Below are positions 1-7,475 of a stretch of DNA of 15,260 nt, piece after piece. A model generated the notes under the pieces. The model was not told the DNA's origin. It did no database searches and worked only from the letters and a program-made list of their open reading frames with translations. The DNA is taken from the NCBI GenBank assembly GCA_902477765.1, contig CABSIM010000050.1, positions 1 through 15,260 of the forward strand. The letters are read 5' to 3'. The stretch is from an uncultured Clostridiaceae bacterium (GTDB taxonomy: Bacteria; Bacillota; Clostridia; Lachnospirales; Lachnospiraceae). The translations under genes and the position numbers were made by a program. Every line of letters begins with the position of its first letter. Positions within the stretch are counted from its first letter, which is position 1.

Positions 1-8
1 ACTCTGAT

Positions 9-37
9 ATCTTATCACATCTGCCCGCTTTTGTCAA
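9..37 (-). promoter_or_regulatory. Strong sigma-A promoter, downstream of a tandem pair
   Basis: On the minus strand a perfect -35 TTGACA (37 to 32) is followed after exactly 17 bases by TAAGAT (14 to 9), with an extended -10 TG at 17-16. An A-rich stretch just upstream (about 38-58) resembles an UP element. The start point would lie near or beyond the left edge. Tandem strong promoters with A-rich upstream tracts are typical of rRNA operons and other stable RNA genes in Firmicutes; that identity is inferred, since the transcribed gene is not in the window. Confidence 0.8.
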
Positions 38-58
38 CAGCTTTTTTTATTTTTTTCA

Positions 59-74
59 GCTTCTTTTCAGAAGC
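59..74 (-). other. Hairpin with GAAA loop between the tandem promoters
   Basis: GCTTCT (59-64) and AGAAGC (69-74) are perfect complements around four bases, which read GAAA on the minus strand, a stable GNRA tetraloop. It lies in the transcript expected from the upstream promoter. A-rich rather than U-rich sequence follows it on the minus strand, so it is not an intrinsic terminator. It may be a leader RNA structure or 5' processing element. Confidence 0.4.
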
Positions 75-102
75 GCTAGCCCGTTTCTCAAGGGCGAGTA
101 TT

Positions 103-131
103 ATAATATCAGACTCTCCACCAAAAGTCAA
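103..131 (-). promoter_or_regulatory. Strong sigma-A promoter, upstream of a tandem pair
   Basis: On the minus strand TTGACT (131 to 126) and TATTAT (108 to 103) are separated by 17 bases. A second hexamer TATAAT (105 to 100) overlaps the -10 but would give a 20-base spacer. The upstream sequence (about 132-175) is a long purine-rich A-tract on the minus strand, as expected for an UP element. It lies about 94 bases upstream of the second promoter and points the same way, out of the window. The kinase gene ends only about 100 bases upstream. Confidence 0.75.
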
Positions 132-186
132 CAGTTTTTTCCATTTTTTCCTGTTTTTTTCTTTTCCTTTTTTGGTACATCTAAAT

Positions 187-227
187 AGAGTGGTACTGCC
201 GTGTCAAACTACAACATGTACCACTCT
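187..227. repeat. Perfect 10-bp palindrome with embedded TTGACA, after the kinase gene
   Basis: AGAGTGGTAC (187-196) and GTACCACTCT (218-227) are perfect inverted repeats around 21 bases. The outer GGTACAT (174-180) can also pair with ATGTACC (216-222), giving an alternative fold. Inside the loop the minus strand carries TTGACA (207 to 202), and 17 bases on lies a poor -10, TTAGAT (184 to 179). No U-tract follows the stem on either strand, so it is a weak candidate for a kinase terminator and a better one for an operator. Confidence 0.45.
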
Positions 228-236
228 TTGTCACTG

Positions 237-1784
237 TCAGTCGGTTCCGCCGTCCAGCGTGAACCAGAATTCCACGCCGTTTTGCCAGTTATTTACGCCG
301 CATTGTCTGTGATGCACATCCATAATGGCTTTTACAATGGAAAGACCGATGCCGCTTCCGCCGTATTCCCTGGTCCTCGCTTTGTCCACCTTATAGAATT
401 TGGTCCAGAGATTGGGAAGCGCCTCTTCCGGAATCGGTTCTCCTGTATTGAACACGGAAACTCTCACTTCATTCTCTTTTCCTTTTTCTATACGTATGAT
501 AATCTTTTTCTCGCCGGATACATGATGGATGGCATTGCTCAGATAGTTGGTGACCACTTCCTCGATTTTAAATTCATCCGCCCAGACGTATACCGGATCC
601 TTTTCTTCAAAAATGACTTCCGCACCGCTCTGTCTGATCATGATCTCTGCCGCATTGACGACGCCGCGTATCAGTTCCGTCAGATCAAATCTCTCCATGG
701 TCAGTCTGTCATTGCCGCTTTCCAGAGAAGACAGCGTCAGCAGCTGCTTGACCATCTTATTCATTTTGTTGGCTTCATCCACGATCACATCGCAATAATA
801 GTCCCGGCTTTCCTTGTCTTCACCCATTCCTTCCTGAAGTCCTTCCGCATATCCCTGGATCAGGGCAATGGGGGTCTTCAGCTCATGGGATACATTGGCA
901 ATAAACTCCTTTCGCATTTCGTCGATCTTTGTCTTTTCTTCAATGTCTTTCTGAAGCTGATTATTGGCTGATTTCAGTTCCCCGATGGATTCCTTGAGCC
1001 GTTCCGACAGCTTGTTCATGCTGTTTCCCAGCACCTCGATCTCCAGCGTATCCTGCTGTTTTGCTTCATATTTCACATCGAAATCCAGATCAGACATGCG
1101 CTCCGACAGCCCGGACAGTTCCCGGATAGGATTCGTCAGCATTCTGGCCATCAGATAAACAATCAGGGCCCCGGCCCCAATTGCCACAATTCCCACATAG
1201 GCGAGGAAGCGGTTGGACAGTTCCGCATTCTCTCCGATGCTGGACAGAGGCGTACTCATAATGAACGCCGTGCTGTAATCTGAAAAAAAGCCCCAGCTTT
1301 CCAGATACATACTGTCCCGCCACGGATCAAATGTCTTCTGCACCGTATAGTTATCGTTCTTTTCAAGAATTTCGTAATTCAGCTGATTTTTTCCGAAAAT
1401 ATACCTGTCAATTCTGTCCTTCAGGAAATTCACATCCCGCGCCGAAGAATAAATGGCAGGAGAATCCGTACTGTTGTCAATCATCAGGACAGAAACATTC
1501 GCACTGTCGCTGAAGTTGCGGATCAGTTTCAGCAGTTCCCCTTCCCTGATGTTTCCCTGCTCATCCACACTTTTCGTCATGGATTCCTTGATGGTGATTC
1601 CCTGTTCCGCGTTTCTGGTCAGCTGAAGGTCAATGGCTTCATATGCTCCGTTCAGTGATTTTACTTTTTCGGAAATATAATATCGTTCCAGATACCATCG
1701 GTTCACCACCCAGATGGCCGCCAGGATTGCCGCCATCAGTCCGATGAACGTGACCACCAGCCTGGTACGTATTGATTTCATCAT
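237..1784 (-). CDS. Membrane sensor histidine kinase (HAMP, HisKA, HATPase_c)
   Basis: Sensor kinase that should autophosphorylate on a histidine and pass the phosphate to the response regulator encoded just upstream. It has 515 residues. Membrane segments lie at about 8-28 and 193-213, enclosing an extracellular sensor domain of about 160 residues with no fold I recognise. A HAMP linker (about 214-266) and coiled region (about 267-290) lead to the HisKA domain with the H-box SHELKTP, phosphoacceptor His300. The ATPase domain shows the N-box around Asn413-Asn417, a G1-type NTG at 446-448 and the glycine-rich GGSGIGLSIV at 475-484. The start ATG overlaps the regulator's stop (ATGA), with GAGGTGG ahead of it, so the two are translationally coupled. 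The architecture is of the ResE/VanS type; the signal sensed cannot be told. Confidence 0.93.
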   Translation of the reverse strand: MMKSIRTRLVVTFIGLMAAILAAIWVVNRWYLERYYISEKVKSLNGAYEAIDLQLTRNAEQGITIKESMTKSVDEQGNIREGELLKLIRNFSDSANVSVLMIDNSTDSPAIYSSARDVNFLKDRIDRYIFGKNQLNYEILEKNDNYTVQKTFDPWRDSMYLESWGFFSDYSTAFIMSTPLSSIGENAELSNRFLAYVGIVAIGAGALIVYLMARMLTNPIRELSGLSERMSDLDFDVKYEAKQQDTLEIEVLGNSMNKLSERLKESIGELKSANNQLQKDIEEKTKIDEMRKEFIANVSHELKTPIALIQGYAEGLQEGMGEDKESRDYYCDVIVDEANKMNKMVKQLLTLSSLESGNDRLTMERFDLTELIRGVVNAAEIMIRQSGAEVIFEEKDPVYVWADEFKIEEVVTNYLSNAIHHVSGEKKIIIRIEKGKENEVRVSVFNTGEPIPEEALPNLWTKFYKVDKARTREYGGSGIGLSIVKAIMDVHHRQCGVNNWQNGVEFWFTLDGGTD

Positions 1785-2458
1785 CCATCCACCTCAAGTT
1801 TGTACCCCATTCCCCAGATGGTTTTAATATAATCGCCTTTTTTCCCCAGCTTGCTGCGGAGTTTTTTCACATGGGTATCAATGGTTCTGGCATCACCGAA
1901 GTAATCATAGTTCCATACGTTATTCAGTATCTTTTCTCTGGAAAGCGCAATACCCTGATTTTCCAGGAAATAGGTCAGCAATTCAAACTCCTTATTGCTC
2001 AGATCCACGGGAGTGCCGTCCACCATGACCTCATGGGCATCCTTATCCACGCGGATTCCATCCGCCTCCAGAATTTCCCCGGTGGATGAATTTCTCCGTC
2101 TGAGAATTGCTTCTGTCCTTGCCACCAGGATCTTCGGACTGAAGGGTTTGGATATATATTCATCCACTCCAAGATCAAATCCCAGCAGCTCATCCCGTTC
2201 TTCCGAACGTGCTGTCAGCATGATAATGGGAACCTGCGAATATCTCCGGATCGTCTTGCAGACTTCCCAGCCGTCCATTTTAGGCATCATCACATCCAGG
2301 ATAATGAGACTGATATCCTTTTCCTTAAAGAAAATATCCACGGCTTCTTCTCCGTCTGCGGCTTCAATGACCCGGTATCCTTTTATACTAAGAAAGTCCT
2401 TGACCAGTTTGCGCATGCGGGCTTCATCATCTACCATCAAAATTTTTACTGCTTCCAT
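1781..2458 (-). CDS. OmpR/PhoB-family response regulator
   Basis: DNA-binding response regulator of 225 residues, partner of the kinase whose gene overlaps its end by 4 bases. The receiver domain (about 4-118) has the acidic pair Asp10/Asp11, phosphoacceptor Asp55 (in ILDVMMPKMDGWE), Thr82 and Lys104. The winged-helix effector domain (about 128-223) has the usual RTIDTHVKKLRSKLG recognition helix and the WGMGYKL end. I chose the ATG at 2458 because GAGAGGTG lies 6 bases upstream; an in-frame GTG at 2467 lies within that binding site. A perfect palindrome sits just upstream of the ribosome binding site and may mediate autoregulation. Targets are unknown, and it cannot be matched to a named system such as PhoP or ResD by reading alone. 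Confidence 0.94.
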   Translation of the reverse strand: MEAVKILMVDDEARMRKLVKDFLSIKGYRVIEAADGEEAVDIFFKEKDISLIILDVMMPKMDGWEVCKTIRRYSQVPIIMLTARSEERDELLGFDLGVDEYISKPFSPKILVARTEAILRRRNSSTGEILEADGIRVDKDAHEVMVDGTPVDLSNKEFELLTYFLENQGIALSREKILNNVWNYDYFGDARTIDTHVKKLRSKLGKKGDYIKTIWGMGYKLEVDG

Positions 2459-2474
2459 GCTTTTCACCTCTCAT

Positions 2475-2500
2475 TATCTGTATTTTAACAAATACAGATA
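2475..2500. promoter_or_regulatory. Perfect 11-bp palindrome over a possible extended -10 promoter of the regulator gene
   Basis: TATCTGTATTT (2475-2485) and AAATACAGATA (2490-2500) are exact inverted repeats around TAAC. The minus strand within it carries TGTTAAAAT, an extended -10 (TAAAAT at 2487 to 2482), with only a weak -35 match (TGGAAT at 2510 to 2505, 17-base spacer). It ends 2-3 bases before the ribosome binding site of the response regulator. There is no U-tract on either side, so it is not a terminator. It may be an operator, or a hairpin that limits translation initiation. Confidence 0.45.
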
Positions 2501-2506
2501 GAAAAT

Positions 2507-2660
2507 TCCATATTTTCACCAACTTTTCACATTCCATGATATTTTTTCTGCCTCCTGATGGTGTCCTCCCGCTTTATGCTGCCGGAAAAGCTTCCTGTTT
2601 CCTTCCTGAACCATTTTTTCCCCGGCCTTTTCTGCCCAACAGTTCCCCATTCCCGGAAGC
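2507..2660. other. Non-coding spacer between aspS terminator and regulator promoter
   Basis: With its flanking elements this fills the 320-base gap between the response regulator and aspS. I see no convincing gene in it. On the minus strand there is an AGGAGG (2556 to 2551) 13 bases ahead of an ATG at 2537, opening a 36-codon frame (2427-2537) that runs out of frame into the regulator gene. The spacing is too long for confidence. No good promoter hexamer pair was found here. Confidence 0.4.
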
Positions 2661-2706
2661 AGAAAATCCCCGGAAGGAACTGCCGAAGCAGTCTCTTCCG
2701 GGGATT
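2661..2706 (-). terminator. Rho-independent terminator of the rel-aspS operon
   Basis: A 12-bp perfect stem, AATCCCCGGAAG (2665-2676) with CTTCCGGGGATT (2695-2706), continues through a G-U pair and one mismatch into an inner 5-bp stem ACTGC/GCAGT. On the minus strand the loop is TTCG, a very stable tetraloop. The stem is followed there by TTTTCT. It lies 73 bases past the aspS stop and separates the operon from the downstream two-component genes. Confidence 0.85.
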
Positions 2707-2778
2707 GAATCCGTCTTTCCGTTTCCTGTACGGAACGCAGCGATTCCGACGCCTTTTCAGCGTTCTTCAGGGAACTTT

Positions 2779-4590
2779 CTATTCTGTTCTGTCTGTTTCT
2801 TCACTTTCTTCCGGCATTACGGAAATTCTCAGTTCATCCAGCTGTTTCTGGTCCACTTCAGAAGGCGCCTCCATCATCAGGCAGGACGCATCCTTGATCT
2901 TCGGGAAAGCAATGACATCACGGATGCTGTCTGCCCCCACCATCAGCATGATAACACGGTCAAGACCGTAAGCCAGTCCGGCATGCGGCGGTACGCCGTA
3001 CTTAAATGCCTCCAGAAGGAAACCGAACTGCTCTTCTGCCCGTTCCTTGGTGAAGCCCAGAACTTCCAGCATCTTTTCCTGCACATCCGCCTGATGAATT
3101 CTCACAGAACCGCCGCCCAGCTCTGTTCCGTTCAGTACAATATCATAGGCCTTTGCACGGACTGCTCCGGGATCCGTATCGATCAGAGGCAGGTCCTCAT
3201 CCATGGGCATGGTAAACGGATGATGCATGGCCACAAAACGGCCCTCTTCCTCTGAATACTCCAGAAGCGGGAATTCCGTCACCCAAAGGAATCTGAAATC
3301 GTCTTTTTTCAGAAGATCCAGCTGTCTTGCCAGCTCAAGACGGAGATTTCCCAGTACATCAAACACAACTTTGTCTTTATCGGCCGCAAAGAACAGGAGG
3401 TCTCCCGGTTTTCCGTCCATGGCTTTTACCAGAGCGTCCAGTTCTTCCTGTTTCATGAACTTTCCAAAGGAACACTTATAGCTTCCATCTTCATGAATCG
3501 CCAGATATGCCAGTCCCTTGGCTCCGAATCCCTTGGCGTATTCCACAAGGGCATCGATTTTCTTTCTGGGCATTCCAGCCTGGCCTTCCGCATTGATTCC
3601 CCTTACGGATCCGCCGTTTTCCAGAGCGCTGCGGAATACCACAAATTCACAGTCCTTTACAGCTTCAGAAACATTCTTAAGTTCCATTCCGAACCGCATA
3701 TCCGGTTTATCGGAACCAAAGCGGTCCATGGCTTCCCGCCAGGTCAGTCTCTGGATCGGCAGCTGCAGATCAAATCCGCAGATTTCCTTGAACAGCTTTT
3801 TTAACATTCTCTCATTGACATCCAGCACGTCTTCCACGTCCACGAAAGACATCTCCATGTCAATCTGGGTAAACTCCGGCTGACGGTCTGCCCGGAGGTC
3901 CTCATCACGATAGCATCTGGCCAGCTGGAAATATCTGTCAAAGCCGGAGCACATAAGCAGCTGCTTCAGAAGCTGAGGAGACTGAGGGAGTGCATAAAAG
4001 CTGCCAGGATGCACACGGCTGGGCACAAGATAGTCTCTGGCTCCTTCCGGTGTGCTTTTGATCAGGGTAGGGGTTTCAATCTCCAGAAATCCCTCATCTG
4101 CAAGGAACTGACGGACCATGGTTGCCACGCGGCTTCTGATCATGATGTTCCTCTGAAGATCGGGCCGGCGCAGGTCAAGATATCTGTATTTCAGGCGCAG
4201 TTCCTCTCTGGTTTTGCTGTTTTCCTCAATGGGGAAAGGCAGCACATCTGATTCAGAAAGAATACGGATGGTTTTTGCGCGCACTTCGATGGTTCCTGTT
4301 TTCAGATTCTCATTTGCCGCGCCGGAACGTTTTTCCACCTTTCCTGTAACCGCAATGGAAAACTCACTTCTCAGTCTTTCTGCCTTGGCAAAATTTTCAG
4401 CTCCGCAGTCGCTTTCCTCAAAAATAATCTGGATAATGCCGGAACGGTCACGAAGGTCCGTAAAAATAATACCGCCCTTGTTTCTGCTTTTCTGGACCCA
4501 GCCCATCAGGGTCATTTCCTGTCCGATGTTGGCTTCCGTCACCTCTGCACATCTGCAGGAGCGATGAAGTCCCACCATTGATTCTGCCAT
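2779..4590 (-). CDS. aspS: Aspartyl-tRNA synthetase
   Basis: Class II enzyme that charges tRNA-Asp with aspartate in the cytosol. Its 603 residues match the long bacterial form. In order it has an N-terminal OB-fold anticodon-binding domain (about 15-115), the catalytic core starting near 130 with motif 2 around FQLARCYRDED (221-231) and the QPEFTQID stretch, the bacterial GAD insertion (about 290-430), and motif 3 GLAYGLDRV (538-546). The ATG at 4590 has a consensus AGGAGG 8 bases upstream. It is the last gene of the operon, 52 bases after hisS, and a strong terminator follows. Whether it is Asp-specific or also charges tRNA-Asn (non-discriminating, needing GatCAB) cannot be decided from this window. 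Confidence 0.97.
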   Translation of the reverse strand: MAESMVGLHRSCRCAEVTEANIGQEMTLMGWVQKSRNKGGIIFTDLRDRSGIIQIIFEESDCGAENFAKAERLRSEFSIAVTGKVEKRSGAANENLKTGTIEVRAKTIRILSESDVLPFPIEENSKTREELRLKYRYLDLRRPDLQRNIMIRSRVATMVRQFLADEGFLEIETPTLIKSTPEGARDYLVPSRVHPGSFYALPQSPQLLKQLLMCSGFDRYFQLARCYRDEDLRADRQPEFTQIDMEMSFVDVEDVLDVNERMLKKLFKEICGFDLQLPIQRLTWREAMDRFGSDKPDMRFGMELKNVSEAVKDCEFVVFRSALENGGSVRGINAEGQAGMPRKKIDALVEYAKGFGAKGLAYLAIHEDGSYKCSFGKFMKQEELDALVKAMDGKPGDLLFFAADKDKVVFDVLGNLRLELARQLDLLKKDDFRFLWVTEFPLLEYSEEEGRFVAMHHPFTMPMDEDLPLIDTDPGAVRAKAYDIVLNGTELGGGSVRIHQADVQEKMLEVLGFTKERAEEQFGFLLEAFKYGVPPHAGLAYGLDRVIMLMVGADSIRDVIAFPKIKDASCLMMEAPSEVDQKQLDELRISVMPEESEETDRTE

Positions 4591-4605
4591 AATTTTTTCC
4601 TCCTG

Positions 4606-4634
4606 AAAGCCGGCGGCCTTCTGCCTGCCGGCTT
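4606..4634. repeat. GC-rich palindrome in the hisS-aspS spacer
   Basis: AAGCCGGC (4607-4614) and GCCGGCTT (4627-4634) are exact inverted repeats. The 12 bases between can add G-C pairs (GGC/GCC). It ends a few bases before the aspS ribosome binding site (4604-4599). On the minus strand only TTTC follows, so termination should be weak. It may be an mRNA processing or stabilising hairpin, or a small repetitive palindrome. Confidence 0.5.
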
Positions 4635-4642
4635 CTGTGATA

Positions 4643-5908
4643 TTATCGTTTCAGTTCTTCCTTATAGAATTCACGGAATTCGCTGTAGCCTTCCCTGCCC
4701 AGCTGTTCCTTCTGGAATTTCTTGTTTTTATTCATCTGTGCAACAAGAATCATTCTGCCTTTGCTTCTTTCTTCCATAGCCTCTTTCATAATAGAAGAAA
4801 GAGAAGCGGAATCCATTCCCTTTTCAAAGAGCCATGCAGCTTTTGCATTCGTTTCCGGCACAGTAAACCCTCTGTCCTGAAGAATGGTTACGATTCTTTC
4901 GAATCCGATGGAAAATCCGCAGGCCGGCGTTTCCATTCCGGTGAACTTTCCGATCATCCTGTCATAACGGCCGCCTCCGGCAACGGAGATTCCCAGGCCT
5001 TCCATGGCCACTTCAAAAATGGTGCCTGTATAATATCCCATACCGCGCACCAGAGTCGGATCAAATACCAGGCTGAATGTTCCCGAAGAAATATTCATAA
5101 CCGTATCCATAATGGAAGCCAGATTTTCCGCTGCATTTTCGGGGAGATATTCTCCGAGGATTTCTCCCATGCGGCGCACACCTTCGGCATCCGGCGTCAC
5201 CTGTCCCATCAGTTTCAGGTATCTGTCCGCTGTCTCTTCAGAATAACCGTTTTCCACCAGTTCCTTTTTCACACCATCGGAACCGATTTTATCCATTTTA
5301 TCCACGGTAATGAAAACCTTTTCAATATCTTCTTCCGGGAACCCGCTGTAAAGAGCCATGGCTCTCAGAATCTGTCTGTCATTGATTCTTACTTCAAAAC
5401 GATTCTCCGGGCAGATCTTCGTCAGCGCTGTGGTGGTGGCCAGAATCAGCTCGATTTCCGCCTGACTGGTTGCATCGCCGAGAATATCAATATCACACTG
5501 GACAAACTGCCTGAAACGTCCCTTCTGCGGCCTGTCCGCACGCCACACATTTCCGATCTGAAGTGCTTTGAACGGATTCGGAAGGGAAGACGCGTTATTG
5601 GCATAATATCTGGAAAGCGGAAGAGTAAGATCATAGCGCAGGCCGCTGTCTGTCAGATCCGCTTCTGATTCCGCATGCTCCAGATCCAGTTTTTCTCCTC
5701 TTTTCAGTACTTTGAAAATCAGTTTTTCATTGTCCCCGCCCTGTTTGCTCAGCAGGTTTTCGATATGTTCCACGCACGGAGTTTCAATGGCGGAAAAACC
5801 AAATCCCCCGTAGGTTTCGCGGATCTGTTTCAGAACATAATCCCGGATCTGCATTTCCGCCGGCAGAATATCTTTCATGCCGGTTACCGGCTTCTTTTTC
5901 AATGCCAT
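4643..5908 (-). CDS. hisS: Histidyl-tRNA synthetase with atypical C-terminal domain
   Basis: Class II synthetase that charges tRNA-His. It has 421 residues. The catalytic core shows the PVTGMKDILP start (7-16), motif 1 near IETPCVE (41-47), RYDLTLPLSRY (91-101), the motif 2 loop RADRPQKGRFRQF (123-135) followed by QCDIDI, and motif 3 ACGFSIGFERI (329-339). The histidine-A motif reads LVRGMGYYTG (286-295), where RGLDYY is usual. After the core only about 75 residues remain, without a clear copy of the usual HGTP anticodon-binding domain. This form is, from memory, common in Lachnospiraceae. HisZ, the catalytically inactive paralogue, is a less likely reading given the intact motif 2 loop and the place next to aspS. 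The ATG at 5908 has AAAGGA about 10 bases upstream. The gene follows hemZ by 79 bases with no clear terminator between. Confidence 0.92.
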   Translation of the reverse strand: MALKKKPVTGMKDILPAEMQIRDYVLKQIRETYGGFGFSAIETPCVEHIENLLSKQGGDNEKLIFKVLKRGEKLDLEHAESEADLTDSGLRYDLTLPLSRYYANNASSLPNPFKALQIGNVWRADRPQKGRFRQFVQCDIDILGDATSQAEIELILATTTALTKICPENRFEVRINDRQILRAMALYSGFPEEDIEKVFITVDKMDKIGSDGVKKELVENGYSEETADRYLKLMGQVTPDAEGVRRMGEILGEYLPENAAENLASIMDTVMNISSGTFSLVFDPTLVRGMGYYTGTIFEVAMEGLGISVAGGGRYDRMIGKFTGMETPACGFSIGFERIVTILQDRGFTVPETNAKAAWLFEKGMDSASLSSIMKEAMEERSKGRMILVAQMNKNKKFQKEQLGREGYSEFREFYKEELKR

Positions 5909-5987
5909 AAATTTTCAGTCCTTTTTCTTGTATTTTCTTCAGACCGGAAGCTGCCCGGCCATTTTCATAGATAGCATACGTCAGACA

Positions 5988-7475
5988 TCACAGCTTTTCA
6001 AGCATTTTTTCTTTTCTCTCTATCATTTCATCAATCCTGGAAATATACTGATCCACAGCTTTGACGTTTTCTGTCCGTTCCAGACGGTTTTCCGCCGGAA
6101 ATACCACCTTTGTGGTGGTGCCGGCTCCGCAGGCCACAATCGTCTGCTTTTCCTCCATGATCAGGATATTATAAATACATGCCTTCCCCGGTGCCGCATA
6201 GCCTACGTTCTCAAAATTGCCGGCCATGTTTTTCTGACGGTACAGATAATAAGGAAGAAGTCCCATCTCTCTGGCACATCCTGCTGCCGTATCAATCATT
6301 TCCTGCGTATTGCGGATCTTGAGCCCCGCATATTTTTCCCTGAACATGTTCAGTCTCGCCGCCCGCTTGATGGCCAGCGAATGGACCGTAATGCTGTCGG
6401 GTGCCAGTTTTCTTATTTCTTCCATGGTATTTCGTATGTCATCCAGATCCTCTTCCGGCAGTCCGATGATCAGATCCATATTGATATTGTCAAATCCCAG
6501 TTTTCTGGCCATCAGGAATTTTTCTTTTACCATTTCCACCGTATGCCGTCTGCCGATCAGGTCCAGTGTCTCCTGTTTCATGGTCTGGGGATTGATGGAA
6601 ATTCTGGTGATTCCGTGTTTTTTCAGCGTCCGCAGTTTTTCCTCCGTGATACTGTCCGGTCTTCCTGCTTCCACCGTAAATTCCTTTACAGAAGACAGGT
6701 CAAACAGCTCTTCCACCTTTGTGAAAATCTGATCCAGTTCTTCCGCCTCCAGGGAAGTGGGCGTTCCGCCCCCGAAATATACCGTATCCAGAGTTTTTCC
6801 TTTCATTCTTCCGGCTGTATATTCCAGTTCTTTAAACAGAGCCTCCAGATACAGGTGCATTTTTCCTTTCCAGGCACTGATGGGGAATGACGTAAAGGAA
6901 CAGTAAAGGCAGGTGGTTGGACAGAACGGAATCCCCACATACAGGCTGTAACCATTCTGATAATCAATGGTTTCCAGCAGCTCTCTCTCCCGTTCTGCAA
7001 TCTCCACGCTCAGACTGATCTTTTCATCCCCCGTCAGATACGTTTCCTTCATGAATCTTCGGATGGATTCTTCGTCCCAGCCTTCTTCAAGCCTGGTCAT
7101 GGCAATTTTCGCAGGCCGTATCCCTGTCAGAGTCCCCCAGGGCAGCGTTTTTCCCGTCCGGCCGGAAAGGATGCCGTAAAGCTGTCTTTTTATTTCGGAT
7201 TTGGCATTCTGGCGGTCACCATACCGCACAGGGAATTCCGCAGTTTCCCGTTCCTCTCCGTTTTCCATGATGCGGAACCGGAAGATCCCGGACTTTTCTT
7301 CCGCATTGCCGTCTTCTGTCCGGCATTCTTCCCCCCGGGCCTCATAGATCCCTTCCAGAACAAAAGCAAGCTCTTCTTTTTCTTCATGTGCAAAGGATTC
7401 TCCGGGGTAGAAAGCCATCAGCAGCTCCCGGATATCCTGTTCATACGACATATCATTCAGCAGTATTCCGATCAT
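5988..7475 (-). CDS. hemZ: HemZ, radical-SAM coproporphyrinogen dehydrogenase-like protein
   Basis: Radical-SAM protein of the HemN/HemZ family, 495 residues, the usual HemZ length. The [4Fe-4S] cluster motif is CPTTCLYC (Cys185, Cys189, Cys192), preceded by LYVGIPF. SAM-binding elements are YFGGGTPTS (233-241), VEAGRPDSI (268-276) and RISINPQTM (291-299). The long N-terminal extension (1-170) before the radical-SAM barrel is typical of HemZ and absent from HemN. HemZ is named for oxygen-independent conversion of coproporphyrinogen III, but its role in anaerobes lacking a heme pathway is unclear. The start ATG overlaps the stop of the upstream hydrolase gene (ATGA), implying translational coupling; an in-frame ATG at 7451 is a less likely start. 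Confidence 0.93.
   Translation of the reverse strand: MIGILLNDMSYEQDIRELLMAFYPGESFAHEEKEELAFVLEGIYEARGEECRTEDGNAEEKSGIFRFRIMENGEERETAEFPVRYGDRQNAKSEIKRQLYGILSGRTGKTLPWGTLTGIRPAKIAMTRLEEGWDEESIRRFMKETYLTGDEKISLSVEIAERERELLETIDYQNGYSLYVGIPFCPTTCLYCSFTSFPISAWKGKMHLYLEALFKELEYTAGRMKGKTLDTVYFGGGTPTSLEAEELDQIFTKVEELFDLSSVKEFTVEAGRPDSITEEKLRTLKKHGITRISINPQTMKQETLDLIGRRHTVEMVKEKFLMARKLGFDNINMDLIIGLPEEDLDDIRNTMEEIRKLAPDSITVHSLAIKRAARLNMFREKYAGLKIRNTQEMIDTAAGCAREMGLLPYYLYRQKNMAGNFENVGYAAPGKACIYNILIMEEKQTIVACGAGTTTKVVFPAENRLERTENVKAVDQYISRIDEMIERKEKMLEKL

Noticed and set aside
187..203. Plus-strand AGAGTGGTACTGCC resembles the T-box antiterminator sequence (AGGGTGGNACCGCG).
   Set aside because: No Stem I or specifier elements are seen upstream, no terminator with a U-tract follows, and there is no plus-strand gene downstream; the sequence would run antisense into the kinase gene.
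2427..2537. Minus-strand 36-codon frame with an AGGAGG upstream, overlapping the start of the response regulator; possible leader peptide.
   Set aside because: The spacing from AGGAGG to ATG is 13 bases, too long, and the frame has no recognisable features. Kept only as a remote possibility.
2536..3255. Long plus-strand open frame of 239 codons opposite the aspS end.
   Set aside because: It runs antisense through the conserved C-terminal part of aspS and across its terminator, with low-complexity Phe/Pro/Ser-rich translation; a shadow of the real gene.
5909..5987. Possible terminator or separate promoter between hemZ and hisS.
   Set aside because: Only a weak CCGG/CCGG pairing is present, with no U-tract and no acceptable hexamer pair; hisS is better read as continuing the rel operon.
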